From an actinobacterium acAMD-2 (lineage in GTDB: Bacteria > Actinomycetota > Actinomycetes > UBA12327): a stretch of 28,672 nucleotides of DNA. The translations under genes were made by a program, and so were the position numbers. Numbering within the stretch: position 1 is the stretch's first letter; the number at the start of each line of letters is the position of its first letter. The stretch covers positions 1-28,672 of the forward strand of contig JNSE01000036.1 in assembly GCA_000754455.1 (NCBI GenBank). Direction: 5' to 3'. Shown in pieces: positions 16,718-24,678 of this stretch. A model generated the notes under the pieces. The model was not told the DNA's origin, did no database searches, and saw only the letters and a list, made by a program, of their open reading frames with translations.

Positions 16718-18613
16718 ATGGAGACCATAACCGCTGCGAGCGGTACTACGTCCTTGACTTGGCTGCTCATCGCTCTGCCACTAGCCGGAGCTGTGATCTT
16801 GCTGGGCACCGGTCGCGTGACCAACAAGTGGGGTCACCTGCTGGGTGTGGCCACAATCGCTGGCTCGTTCGGTGTTGCAGTGACCCTGTGGCTGAGCTTG
16901 CTTGCTAAGCCATCGGAGGATCGCGCTGTTCGACAGTTCCTTTTCACCTGGCTTGATTTGGGCCGGTTCAAGGTGGATGTCGCATTGCAACTGGACCAAC
17001 TCTCGATGGCCTTCGTCCTCCTGATCACCGGCGTTGGTTTGTTGATTCACGTCTACGCAGTGGGTTACATGAAGGGCGATGATGGACGTCGTCGTTTCTT
17101 TGGGTACCTCAACTTGTTCGTTGCGGCCATGTTGTTGCTGGTTCTCGCCGACAGTTACGTCCTGCTCTATGTCGGCTGGGAAGGCGTGGGTCTGGCCTCT
17201 TACCTCTTGATTGGCTATTACCAAACTCGCGATACGGCCGGTCCAGCCGCCAAGAAGGCTTTTGTGGTTAACCGCGTCGGAGACATCGGAATGTCCGTGG
17301 CGATCATGCTCATGTTCGCCGCTTTTGGCACGGTGACTTTCCAAGGTGTCTTCGAAGCAGCTCCCGGCGCCAGTTCGGCGATGGTGAACGGCATCGGCTT
17401 CATGCTCTTGTTGGCAGCGTGTGGAAAGTCCGCTCAATTCCCGCTGCAGTCGTGGTTGTTGGATGCGATGGAAGGCCCCACCCCGGTATCGGCATTGATT
17501 CACGCCGCCACGATGGTGACCGCGGGTGTGTACCTGATTGCTCGCTCGAACCCGATCTTTGACCTTGCGCCCACTGCACAGATGGCAGTGATCATCGTTG
17601 GTTTGATCACTTTGCTCGCCGGAGGCATCATCGCTAGCGCCAAGGACGACATCAAGAAGGCCTTGGCCGGATCAACTATGAGCGCAATCGGTTACATGAT
17701 GCTGGCCGTCGGGCTAGGCCCCACGGGCTACGTCTTTGCGATTGCCTTCCTCTTGGCTCACGGATTCTTTAAGGCTGGGCTGTTCCTAGGTGCCGGTTCG
17801 GTGATGCACGGGATGAACGATCAAGTCAATATGCGCCGGTTTGGTGGTTTGCGTTCAGTCATGGCTATCACGACGGCAACCTTTGGTCTGGGCTACTTGG
17901 CCATCATCGGTATTCCACCGTTGGCTGGATACTTCACCAAAGACTTGATCATTGAGTCAGCCCTGGCGCGCAGCCCGATCATTGGTGGGCTTGCCATTAT
18001 CGGTGCTGGCCTGACGGCCTTTTACATGAGCCGCATCTTCTTTATGACCTTCATTGGCAAGAAGCGCTGGACTGAGGATGTCCACCCGCATGAATCGCCA
18101 TGGTCAATGACGGTGCCGATGTTGGTTCTAGCGATTGGTTCGGTTGCATCAGGGTACTTGTTGATGCGCGACTACACGTTAGAGAAATGGCTTGAACCGG
18201 TAACTGGCTTTGTTGAGCCAGAAACCTCCTTGAGCCATGTTGTGGTTACCAGCATTACGTTGACTTCCGTAGCTGTTGGGATCGTGGCTGCGATCTTGCT
18301 CTACTTGCGCCGCGATGTGCCACAGGTTGCTCCCGAAAAGGTGTCCTTCTTGGTCGTGGCAGCGCGTAAAGACTTGTTTGGTGATGCGTTTAACGAAGCT
18401 GTCTTCATGCGTCCTGGTCAGTGGCTGACGCGCTCGCTGGTGTGGGTGGATAACAGGGTCATCGATGGTGCCGTCAACGGTGTCGCGGCATCCCTGGGCG
18501 GGCTGTCAGCTCGGGCTCGTCGAATCCAAACTGGCTACACGCGTTCTTACTCGTTGGTGATGCTCTCGGGTGCGCTCTTAGTCCTGGTCCTTCTTGCGAT
18601 TGTGGGGCGCTGA
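16718..18613 (+). CDS. nuoL: NADH-quinone oxidoreductase subunit L (antiporter-like)
   Basis: This large antiporter-like proton-pumping subunit has about 631 residues and roughly 15-16 membrane segments. Conserved blocks are YVGWEGVGLASYLLIGYY with the proton-channel Glu, KSAQFPLQSWLLDAMEGPTPVSALIHAATMV with the key Lys and His residues, and a long lateral-helix region near the C-terminus. ATG 16718 is preferred over the in-frame TTG one codon earlier, because the GAGG at 16704-16707 is better spaced (10 bases) and ATG is the usual start in this operon. Confidence 0.96.
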   Translation: METITAASGTTSLTWLLIALPLAGAVILLGTGRVTNKWGHLLGVATIAGSFGVAVTLWLSLLAKPSEDRAVRQFLFTWLDLGRFKVDVALQLDQLSMAFVLLITGVGLLIHVYAVGYMKGDDGRRRFFGYLNLFVAAMLLLVLADSYVLLYVGWEGVGLASYLLIGYYQTRDTAGPAAKKAFVVNRVGDIGMSVAIMLMFAAFGTVTFQGVFEAAPGASSAMVNGIGFMLLLAACGKSAQFPLQSWLLDAMEGPTPVSALIHAATMVTAGVYLIARSNPIFDLAPTAQMAVIIVGLITLLAGGIIASAKDDIKKALAGSTMSAIGYMMLAVGLGPTGYVFAIAFLLAHGFFKAGLFLGAGSVMHGMNDQVNMRRFGGLRSVMAITTATFGLGYLAIIGIPPLAGYFTKDLIIESALARSPIIGGLAIIGAGLTAFYMSRIFFMTFIGKKRWTEDVHPHESPWSMTVPMLVLAIGSVASGYLLMRDYTLEKWLEPVTGFVEPETSLSHVVVTSITLTSVAVGIVAAILLYLRRDVPQVAPEKVSFLVVAARKDLFGDAFNEAVFMRPGQWLTRSLVWVDNRVIDGAVNGVAASLGGLSARARRIQTGYTRSYSLVMLSGALLVLVLLAIVGR

Positions 18614-18614
18614 T

Positions 18615-20159
18615 ATGAGAAACGTCCCTTGGTTGCTTATTGCTGGCTTGGTTCCGCTCGTGGGAACCGCACTGATCGCTGTTGTCCCACGTAAGTCATG
18701 GGTTCGCGGAATTGCTCTTGGCACATCCTTGGTCACGCTGGCCGTGGTCGTTGCGATGGCCACGCAATTCCAGATTGGCGGACCCGACAAGTTTCAGTTC
18801 GTCACCACGTACAGCTGGATCCCTGCCTTTGGTGTGAGCTTCACACTTGGCGTGGACGGAATCGGGTTGGTTCTTGTTGCGCTGGCGGCGTGTTTGGTGC
18901 CGGTCGTCCTGGTTGCATCCTGGCGTGATGTCGAGCCAACCGGGTCTATCAAGAGTTACTTCGGACTCATGCTGGTTTTGCAGTCCATGATCATCTGGGT
19001 CTTTTCGGCCTTGGATGTGTTCTTGTTCTACCTGCTCTTCGAAGCGATGCTGATCCCTGCGTACCTGCTGATCGGTCGCTTTGGGGGAGCCCAACGTTCC
19101 TACGCCGCCATGAAGTTCTTGCTCTACAGCCTTTTTGGTGGTCTGGTCATGCTCGCGGCTCTGATCGGGTTGTATGTGGCCAGTCAAACACTCTTGGGCA
19201 ACGGAACCTTTGACTTCCAAACGCTGAGTTCGCTGGAGATCAACACCGGATTGCAAAACTGGCTCTTCCTGGGATTCTTCTTGGCCTTTGCCATCAAGGC
19301 GCCCCTGTGGCCACTGCACACCTGGTTGCCTGACGCGGCTTCTGAGGCCAAGCCTGGTACTGCTGTGATGTTGGTCGCCTTAATGGACAAGGTCGGAACG
19401 TTCGGCATGATCCGTTACTGCCTGGAATTGTTCCCGGATGCTTCGCGCACCTTTGCTTTCACCATTTGCATCTTGGCCGTCGTTTCGATCGTTTACGGAG
19501 CGCTGGTGGCGATTGGTCAAACTGACATCATGCGCTTGATCTCGTACACATCCGTTTCGCACTTCGGTTTCATCATCCTAGGAATTTTTGCTTTCACCTC
19601 CCAGGGCCAAACCGGTTCGGTGTTCTACATGGTGGCGCACGGGTTCAGCACCGCGGCGTTGTTCCTCATCGCTGGCGTGATGATGGCTCGAGGCAAGTCG
19701 AGAAACATCGCGGACTACGGCGGTGTGTTCAAGGTTGCGCCGCTGCTGGCTGGCTTTGTCCTGATCGCCGGTCTTTCTGGGTTGGCTTTACCTGGTATGG
19801 CAAGCTTCCCTGGCGAATTCCTCGTCCTGGTGGGTTCATTCCTGCGCTATCCCGTACTGGCCATCATCGCCACAGTCGCGATCGTGCTGTCAGCTGTCTA
19901 CATCTTGTGGTTGTACCAAAGGGTGGCGACGGGTGAACCCCGCGGTGTGGTGACCGAGAAGTTCGGCGATCTGCGCAGTCGTGAAGTCTGGGTCTTTGTT
20001 CCCCTCGTTGCTGTCATGATCGCCTTGGGTGTTTACCCCCAAGCAGTCACGCGCGTCATCGAGCCTGCAGTGCAATCAACCCTTGACCGAGTCGGTGCAG
20101 TCAACCCGGAACCAACAGCGCTTAAGCCTGCTGAATCCACGAAGGAGACCACGCCATGA
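18615..20159 (+). CDS. nuoM: NADH-quinone oxidoreductase subunit M (antiporter-like)
   Basis: This 514-residue antiporter-like subunit starts at ATG 18615, directly after the nuoL stop; an earlier in-frame ATG lies inside nuoL and is unlikely. Conserved features are LLFEAMLIPAYLLIGRFGG with the channel Glu, KAPLWPLHTWLPDAASEAKPGTAVMLVALMDKVGTFG with its Lys and His residues, and SYTSVSHFGFIILG. About 14 hydrophobic segments are visible. A short hydrophilic tail (NPEPTALKPAESTKETTP) precedes the 4-base overlap with nuoN. Confidence 0.96.
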   Translation: MRNVPWLLIAGLVPLVGTALIAVVPRKSWVRGIALGTSLVTLAVVVAMATQFQIGGPDKFQFVTTYSWIPAFGVSFTLGVDGIGLVLVALAACLVPVVLVASWRDVEPTGSIKSYFGLMLVLQSMIIWVFSALDVFLFYLLFEAMLIPAYLLIGRFGGAQRSYAAMKFLLYSLFGGLVMLAALIGLYVASQTLLGNGTFDFQTLSSLEINTGLQNWLFLGFFLAFAIKAPLWPLHTWLPDAASEAKPGTAVMLVALMDKVGTFGMIRYCLELFPDASRTFAFTICILAVVSIVYGALVAIGQTDIMRLISYTSVSHFGFIILGIFAFTSQGQTGSVFYMVAHGFSTAALFLIAGVMMARGKSRNIADYGGVFKVAPLLAGFVLIAGLSGLALPGMASFPGEFLVLVGSFLRYPVLAIIATVAIVLSAVYILWLYQRVATGEPRGVVTEKFGDLRSREVWVFVPLVAVMIALGVYPQAVTRVIEPAVQSTLDRVGAVNPEPTALKPAESTKETTP

Positions 20160-21715
20160 TGGGTCTGCCCGCAGAAACTCAGGGGCTGTTCCCAGTCCCG
20201 CAGCTTGAGTACCAAAACCTGGCTCCAGTCCTGATCGTGCTGGTCGCGGCCTTGCTGGGCGTCCTTGTCGAGGCCTTCTTGCCCCGCGCTGCTCGGTTCC
20301 GCGCGCAACTGGTGGTGAGCTTCGGCGGGCTGCTGATTGCCCTGGCCGCGCTTTTCTTTGCTGGCGATGCCGATGGCATTATCGCTGAGGGTGCGATTGC
20401 GTGGGACGGCCCAGCGCGATTCCTGCAAGGTCTGATCTTGGTTTTATCCGTTGTGGCTTTCTTGCTCTTCACCGACCGCAAGATCGATCCAGGCCGCGAT
20501 GCCTTTGCGCCTCGCGTTTCCGCAATTCCTGGTAGTGCTGAAGAGCAATCGCTGACCGAAAAGTTGGTGCAGCAAACCGAGGTATATCCCTTGGCGTTGT
20601 TCTCGGTCAGCGGCATGTTGCTTTTCCCAGCGGCCAATGACTTGCTGATGATGTTTGTGGCCCTGGAAGTCTTGTCTTTGCCGTTGTACCTGCTGGCTGG
20701 AATGGCCCGTCGCCGTCGCCTCCTGTCTCAAGAAGCGGCATTGAAGTACTTCCTGTTGGGGGCTTACTCCTCGGCTTTCTTCCTCTTCGGTGCAGCCATG
20801 ATCTATGGCTACGCCAACTCGTTACGTTTTAGCGAGATCGCTGCTGCGACCTCGAGTCAGTCCGCGTCGGAAGGACTGCTCCTGGTGGGCATCGGCCTGA
20901 TCTCGGTGGGCCTGCTGTTCAAGATCGGCGCAGCGCCATTCCACGAATGGACACCAGACGTCTATCAGGGTGCTCCCACGGTGATCACCGCCTTCATGGC
21001 GGCCACCACCAAAGTCGCGGCCTTCGGTGCGCTGCTGCGCATCTTTTACGTTGCCTTTGGCCCGGTCCGCGAGCAGTGGCTGCCGTTGATCTCGGTGATT
21101 TCGGCTTTGACCATGGTGGTTGGTGTGATCTTCGCGTTGACTCAACGTGAGATGAAGCGCATGTTGGCGTATTCCTCGATTGCACATGCCGGTTTCTTGC
21201 TCACTGGCGTGGTTGCTCTATCCCAAAAGGGCGTGGGTGCCATCTTGTTCTACTTGGTGGCCTATGGCTTTGCGACCATCGGTGCCTTTGGGATCGTCAC
21301 CCTAGTTCGCGATGGTGCAGGAGAAGCCTCTGACTTGTCTGCCTGGGCAGGATTGGGCAAGCGCTCCCCAGGAGTAGCCGCCTTGTTCTCCCTGTTCCTT
21401 CTCTCCATGGCTGGTATCCCGCTAACCGCAGGATTCCCCGCAAAGTTCGCGGTGTTCTCTGCAGCATCGGCCTCGGGCGCGAGTTGGCTGGTGATCGTCG
21501 GTGTTATTGCCAGCGCGATCGCTGGGTTCTTCTATGTTCGCGTCATCGTCTTGATGTTCTTTACGGACCCACAAGACGACAGCACCACAGTCGCGATTCC
21601 CTCGCTGGCGACAGCGGTCTCTCTCGCCGTGTGTGCTGGAGTGACGATCGTGCTTGGTGTACTTCCTCAAATCGGACTCGAAGTCGCTGATCGAGCGTCT
21701 TTGTTTATTCGGTAG
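20156..21715 (+). CDS. nuoN: NADH-quinone oxidoreductase subunit N (antiporter-like)
   Basis: This 519-residue antiporter-like subunit closes the membrane arm series. AAGGAG at 20142-20147 lies 8 bases before ATG 20156. Conserved segments are MMFVALEVLSLPLYLLAGMARR (Glu), LLFKIGAAPFHEWTPDVYQGAPTVITAFMAATTKVAAFG (Lys, His) and MLAYSSIAHAGFLL. All fourteen nuo genes are intact and in the canonical order. Confidence 0.96.
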   Translation: MMGLPAETQGLFPVPQLEYQNLAPVLIVLVAALLGVLVEAFLPRAARFRAQLVVSFGGLLIALAALFFAGDADGIIAEGAIAWDGPARFLQGLILVLSVVAFLLFTDRKIDPGRDAFAPRVSAIPGSAEEQSLTEKLVQQTEVYPLALFSVSGMLLFPAANDLLMMFVALEVLSLPLYLLAGMARRRRLLSQEAALKYFLLGAYSSAFFLFGAAMIYGYANSLRFSEIAAATSSQSASEGLLLVGIGLISVGLLFKIGAAPFHEWTPDVYQGAPTVITAFMAATTKVAAFGALLRIFYVAFGPVREQWLPLISVISALTMVVGVIFALTQREMKRMLAYSSIAHAGFLLTGVVALSQKGVGAILFYLVAYGFATIGAFGIVTLVRDGAGEASDLSAWAGLGKRSPGVAALFSLFLLSMAGIPLTAGFPAKFAVFSAASASGASWLVIVGVIASAIAGFFYVRVIVLMFFTDPQDDSTTVAIPSLATAVSLAVCAGVTIVLGVLPQIGLEVADRASLFIR

Positions 21716-21725
21716 GGGCTAGGCA

Positions 21726-22736
21726 ATGACCACCCCCTTTGGTCTGGAATCTCTCGACGGTGCGCTAGAGGCGGACCTGCGAAACGGGTTGGACCGAGTG
21801 GAGGTACGACTACGCGAAGCGGTTAAGAGCCAGGATTCCTTTGTCGCCGAAGCAGCGAGCTACCTGGTAGAGGCCGGCGGTAAGCGCTTTCGGCCACTCC
21901 TGACCCTCTTGGGTGCGCAATTTGGTGATCCTCATCGCGTTGAAGTCATTGATGCAGCAGCAGTTGTGGAAATAACGCACTTAGCGACTCTGTATCACGA
22001 TGACGTGATGGACGAGGCACCCTTGCGTCGAGGTGCGGCCTCAGCAAATAGTCGTTGGGATAACAGTGTGGCCATCCTGACCGGCGATTTCTTGTTCGCG
22101 CGCGCTTCACAAATCTTGGCTGACCTAGGACCTGATGCCGTTCGCATCCAAGCTCTGACTTTTGAGGAACTTGTCAGCGGCCAAATCCGCGAAACGATCG
22201 GCCCGCGCGAGGGCGAAGACCCGATCCACCATTACTTGGAAGTCGTTGCGGAGAAGACCGGCTCCCTCATCGCGACGAGTGGACTGTTTGGTGCCATGTT
22301 TAGTGGTGCTCCCGCCCCGATCCAAGAAGCGATGCGATCGTTTGGAGCTTCTATCGGAATTGCCTTCCAACTCAGCGACGACGTTTTGGATGTGGCAAGC
22401 GAATCCAGCGAATCAGGGAAGACTCCGGGCACGGACCTGCGTGAAGGTGTCCTGACTTTGCCCGTGCTGCAAGCCTTGGCCGTCGATGACGCGGATGCGC
22501 GTGAAATCGGTCGGTTGATTGGTCCGGATTTGGCACAGGTTTCTGAGGCCGAAGTCGATCAACGCGTGGAACAAGCGTTGGTGATGCTGCGTCAGCACGA
22601 GGGAATGAACCTGGCTCGTGCTGAGCTCAGCCGGTGTGCCGTATCCGCCCGTGAGTTGCTTGTTCCCTTGCCAGATTGCGCTGCCAAAGATGCGTTGGCT
22701 GCGTTGACCGATGTGGTGGTTAGCCGGTCGGTCTAG
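21726..22736 (+). CDS. Long-chain trans-polyprenyl diphosphate synthase (menaquinone side chain)
   Basis: This 336-residue all-helical prenyltransferase lies 10 bases after nuoN and is probably co-transcribed with it. The first Asp-rich motif DDVMDEAPLRRG begins at 92 and the second (QLSDDVLD) has its Asp pair at 218-219, both intact. GGKRFRPLL (51-59) binds isopentenyl diphosphate. Small residues lie ahead of the first motif (THLATLYH), which is usual for enzymes making chains of C35 or longer rather than farnesyl or geranylgeranyl products. This is inference. The orthologous position in mycobacteria is grcC1, next to menJ and htpX. Its stop codon shares a CTAG with the stop of the convergent rarD gene. 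Confidence 0.9.
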   Translation: MTTPFGLESLDGALEADLRNGLDRVEVRLREAVKSQDSFVAEAASYLVEAGGKRFRPLLTLLGAQFGDPHRVEVIDAAAVVEITHLATLYHDDVMDEAPLRRGAASANSRWDNSVAILTGDFLFARASQILADLGPDAVRIQALTFEELVSGQIRETIGPREGEDPIHHYLEVVAEKTGSLIATSGLFGAMFSGAPAPIQEAMRSFGASIGIAFQLSDDVLDVASESSESGKTPGTDLREGVLTLPVLQALAVDDADAREIGRLIGPDLAQVSEAEVDQRVEQALVMLRQHEGMNLARAELSRCAVSARELLVPLPDCAAKDALAALTDVVVSRSV

Positions 22737-23626
22737 CTCGCAACAGTTGGAACGCGTCGAGCTGGCTTGAGGCCATCAACAGCAAGAATGGTCAGAGCAA
22801 TCCACACCAGAGCGAACCCGATAAAGCGCGTGGGCGACATGGCTTCCTGAAAGACGACGACACCAAGGATGAACTGAATGGTGGGGTTGGTGTATTGCAT
22901 GAGTCCCATGAGCGACAGGGGCACTTTGGGTGTTGCATATCCGAAGAGCAAGAGCGGAATCACCGTCAAAATGCCTAGACCCATGAGTAACGCCGTTGTC
23001 CCTATCCCTTGTTGGGTAGTGGTGAGCTGCTGACGTTGCGCTAGGACCCCCAGCAAGATCAGGGCTGGAATGAACATCGCGCCGGTCTCGATCCCCACGG
23101 CTTCAAGTGGTGGGGCCTTTCCGAGCTTCTTGGTCAGCCCATAGAAGGCAAAAGTCACGCCTAGCACCAGGGCAATCCATGGAATGCGTCCGTATCCGAC
23201 GGTCAAGATCACCACGGCCAGACCCGCTATGGCGAGCGCAACCCACTGCAAAGGGCGAAGCCGCTCGCGCAACAGCACAACGGCCAGGAAGACCGTGACC
23301 AGTGGGTTGATGTAGTAACCCAGTGCACCTTGGATGACCGCTTGGTTGGATACGGCATAGGCGTAAACAGTCCAGTTGATGGACAAGATCAGGCCGCCGA
23401 GCGCACAGGCGATCACCGCGGTGCGAGTAGTCAAGGTGGCCTTGAACGCTGACCACTGACGCAGGATCGTCAACACGATCACTACCAGAATCAGTGACCA
23501 CACGATTCGGCTCGCGGAGATTTCAAAAACATTGACACCCTTGAGCAGGGCGAAGTACAGCGGAAAAAAACCCCACAGCGCGTAAGCAGCTAAGGCAGCA
23601 ATTACGCCCTTGCGGTATGAATTCAG
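22733..23626 (-). CDS. rarD: RarD/EamA-family transporter, apparently started by CTG
   Basis: This ten-helix drug/metabolite transporter of the EamA superfamily has unknown substrate. The first ATG/GTG/TTG in frame is GTG at 23503, which would cut off the first helix. The frame is open further upstream and reads NSYRKGVIAALAAYALWGF followed by PLYFALLKGVNVFEISASRI, a classic RarD N-terminus. The only reasonable start there is CTG at 23626-23624, overlapping the korB stop as CTGA, just like the ATGA overlaps elsewhere in the window. This gives 297 residues, the normal RarD length. A second CTG lies 12 bases upstream (23638). Conserved segments such as NQAVIQGALGYYINPL and PLSLMGLMQYTNPTIQFILGV support the family. 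It is the third gene of the kor unit. Confidence 0.85.
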   Translation of the reverse strand: MNSYRKGVIAALAAYALWGFFPLYFALLKGVNVFEISASRIVWSLILVVIVLTILRQWSAFKATLTTRTAVIACALGGLILSINWTVYAYAVSNQAVIQGALGYYINPLVTVFLAVVLLRERLRPLQWVALAIAGLAVVILTVGYGRIPWIALVLGVTFAFYGLTKKLGKAPPLEAVGIETGAMFIPALILLGVLAQRQQLTTTQQGIGTTALLMGLGILTVIPLLLFGYATPKVPLSLMGLMQYTNPTIQFILGVVVFQEAMSPTRFIGFALVWIALTILAVDGLKPARRVPTVAS

Positions 23627-24678
23627 TTGATCGTCCAGGTGTCGTTACCGGCGATGAGTGCAGCCAAATCCGCCTTGCCTGATGCCTTCGACTTGGCTAC
23701 CTGGTCACGCAAAAGCGTGTCGTAGGTCGGACGCTCGATGGAACGGAAGATTCCCATCGGAGTTTGATCCAAGTTGTCCGGATTTGACAGACGAGACAAG
23801 GCGAAAGCCAAACCAGGGTCAGCCGCATGTGCATCGTGGACTAGGACGTTGTCTAGGCCAACCTCAGCAACAGCTGCGACCTGGATTGAGCCATCGGCTG
23901 CCCGGATCACACCATTTTCCCGCTCGCGACCAAAGGTAATGGGCTGACCGTGCTCGAGGCGGATGATGTGTTGTTCCTTCTCGTCGCCGTCCTTGAGTGC
24001 ATCAAAGGCGCCGTCGTTAAAGATCGGGCAGTTCTGGTAAATCTCGACCAAAGCAGTGCCGTCGTGTTCAGCAGCCGCGCGCAGGACCGAGGTGAGGTGC
24101 TGGCGGTCGGAGTCCATGGTGCGTGCCACGAAGGTTGCTTCAGCGCCTAAGGCCAAAGACACGGGATTGAACGGGTAGTCCAACGAACCCATCGGCGTGG
24201 ACTTGGTGACCTTGCCCTGCTCGGAAGTGGGCGAGTACTGACCCTTGGTCAAACCGTAGATGCGGTTGTTAAACAACAAGATCTTCAGGTTCACATTGCG
24301 ACGCATCGCATGGATCAAGTGGTTACCACCGATTGACAGTGCGTCACCGTCACCGGTCACGACCCAGACCGACAAGTCGGCGCGACTGGTGGACAGCCCC
24401 GTGGCAATAGCCGGTGCGCGACCGTGGATGGTGTGCAATCCAAAGGTGTTCATGTAGTAGGGGAAGCGCGATGAGCAACCAATGCCGGAAACCCAAACGA
24501 TGTTTTCACGCTTCAATCCCAGTTCGGGCATAAAGCCTTGCACCGCAGCCAAAATCGCGTAGTCACCACAACCCGGGCACCAACGCACTTCCTGGTCTGA
24601 CTTGAATTCCTTGGCACTTTGGGGTCCGTCGGCGCTAGGCACCAATGCCAATGACGGGAATTGACTAGTTTCAGACAC
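23623..24678 (-). CDS. korB: 2-oxoacid:ferredoxin oxidoreductase beta subunit (KorB)
   Basis: This 351-residue TPP-binding subunit, with KorA, oxidatively decarboxylates a 2-oxoacid (most likely 2-oxoglutarate) to acyl-CoA and reduces ferredoxin. TPP motif: GDGDALSIGGNHLIHA from 109, ending with NNRIYGLTKGQ. The [4Fe-4S] ligands are Cys34 and Cys37 (WCPGCG), Cys68 (GIGCSSR) and Cys217 (NCPIF). The start is GTG 24678, whose first 8 bases overlap the end of korA. KorB has no ferredoxin domain of its own, so an external ferredoxin or ferredoxin-like protein must take the electrons. The divergent NuoI-like protein is one candidate route. Confidence 0.94.
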   Translation of the reverse strand: MSETSQFPSLALVPSADGPQSAKEFKSDQEVRWCPGCGDYAILAAVQGFMPELGLKRENIVWVSGIGCSSRFPYYMNTFGLHTIHGRAPAIATGLSTSRADLSVWVVTGDGDALSIGGNHLIHAMRRNVNLKILLFNNRIYGLTKGQYSPTSEQGKVTKSTPMGSLDYPFNPVSLALGAEATFVARTMDSDRQHLTSVLRAAAEHDGTALVEIYQNCPIFNDGAFDALKDGDEKEQHIIRLEHGQPITFGRERENGVIRAADGSIQVAAVAEVGLDNVLVHDAHAADPGLAFALSRLSNPDNLDQTPMGIFRSIERPTYDTLLRDQVAKSKASGKADLAALIAGNDTWTIN

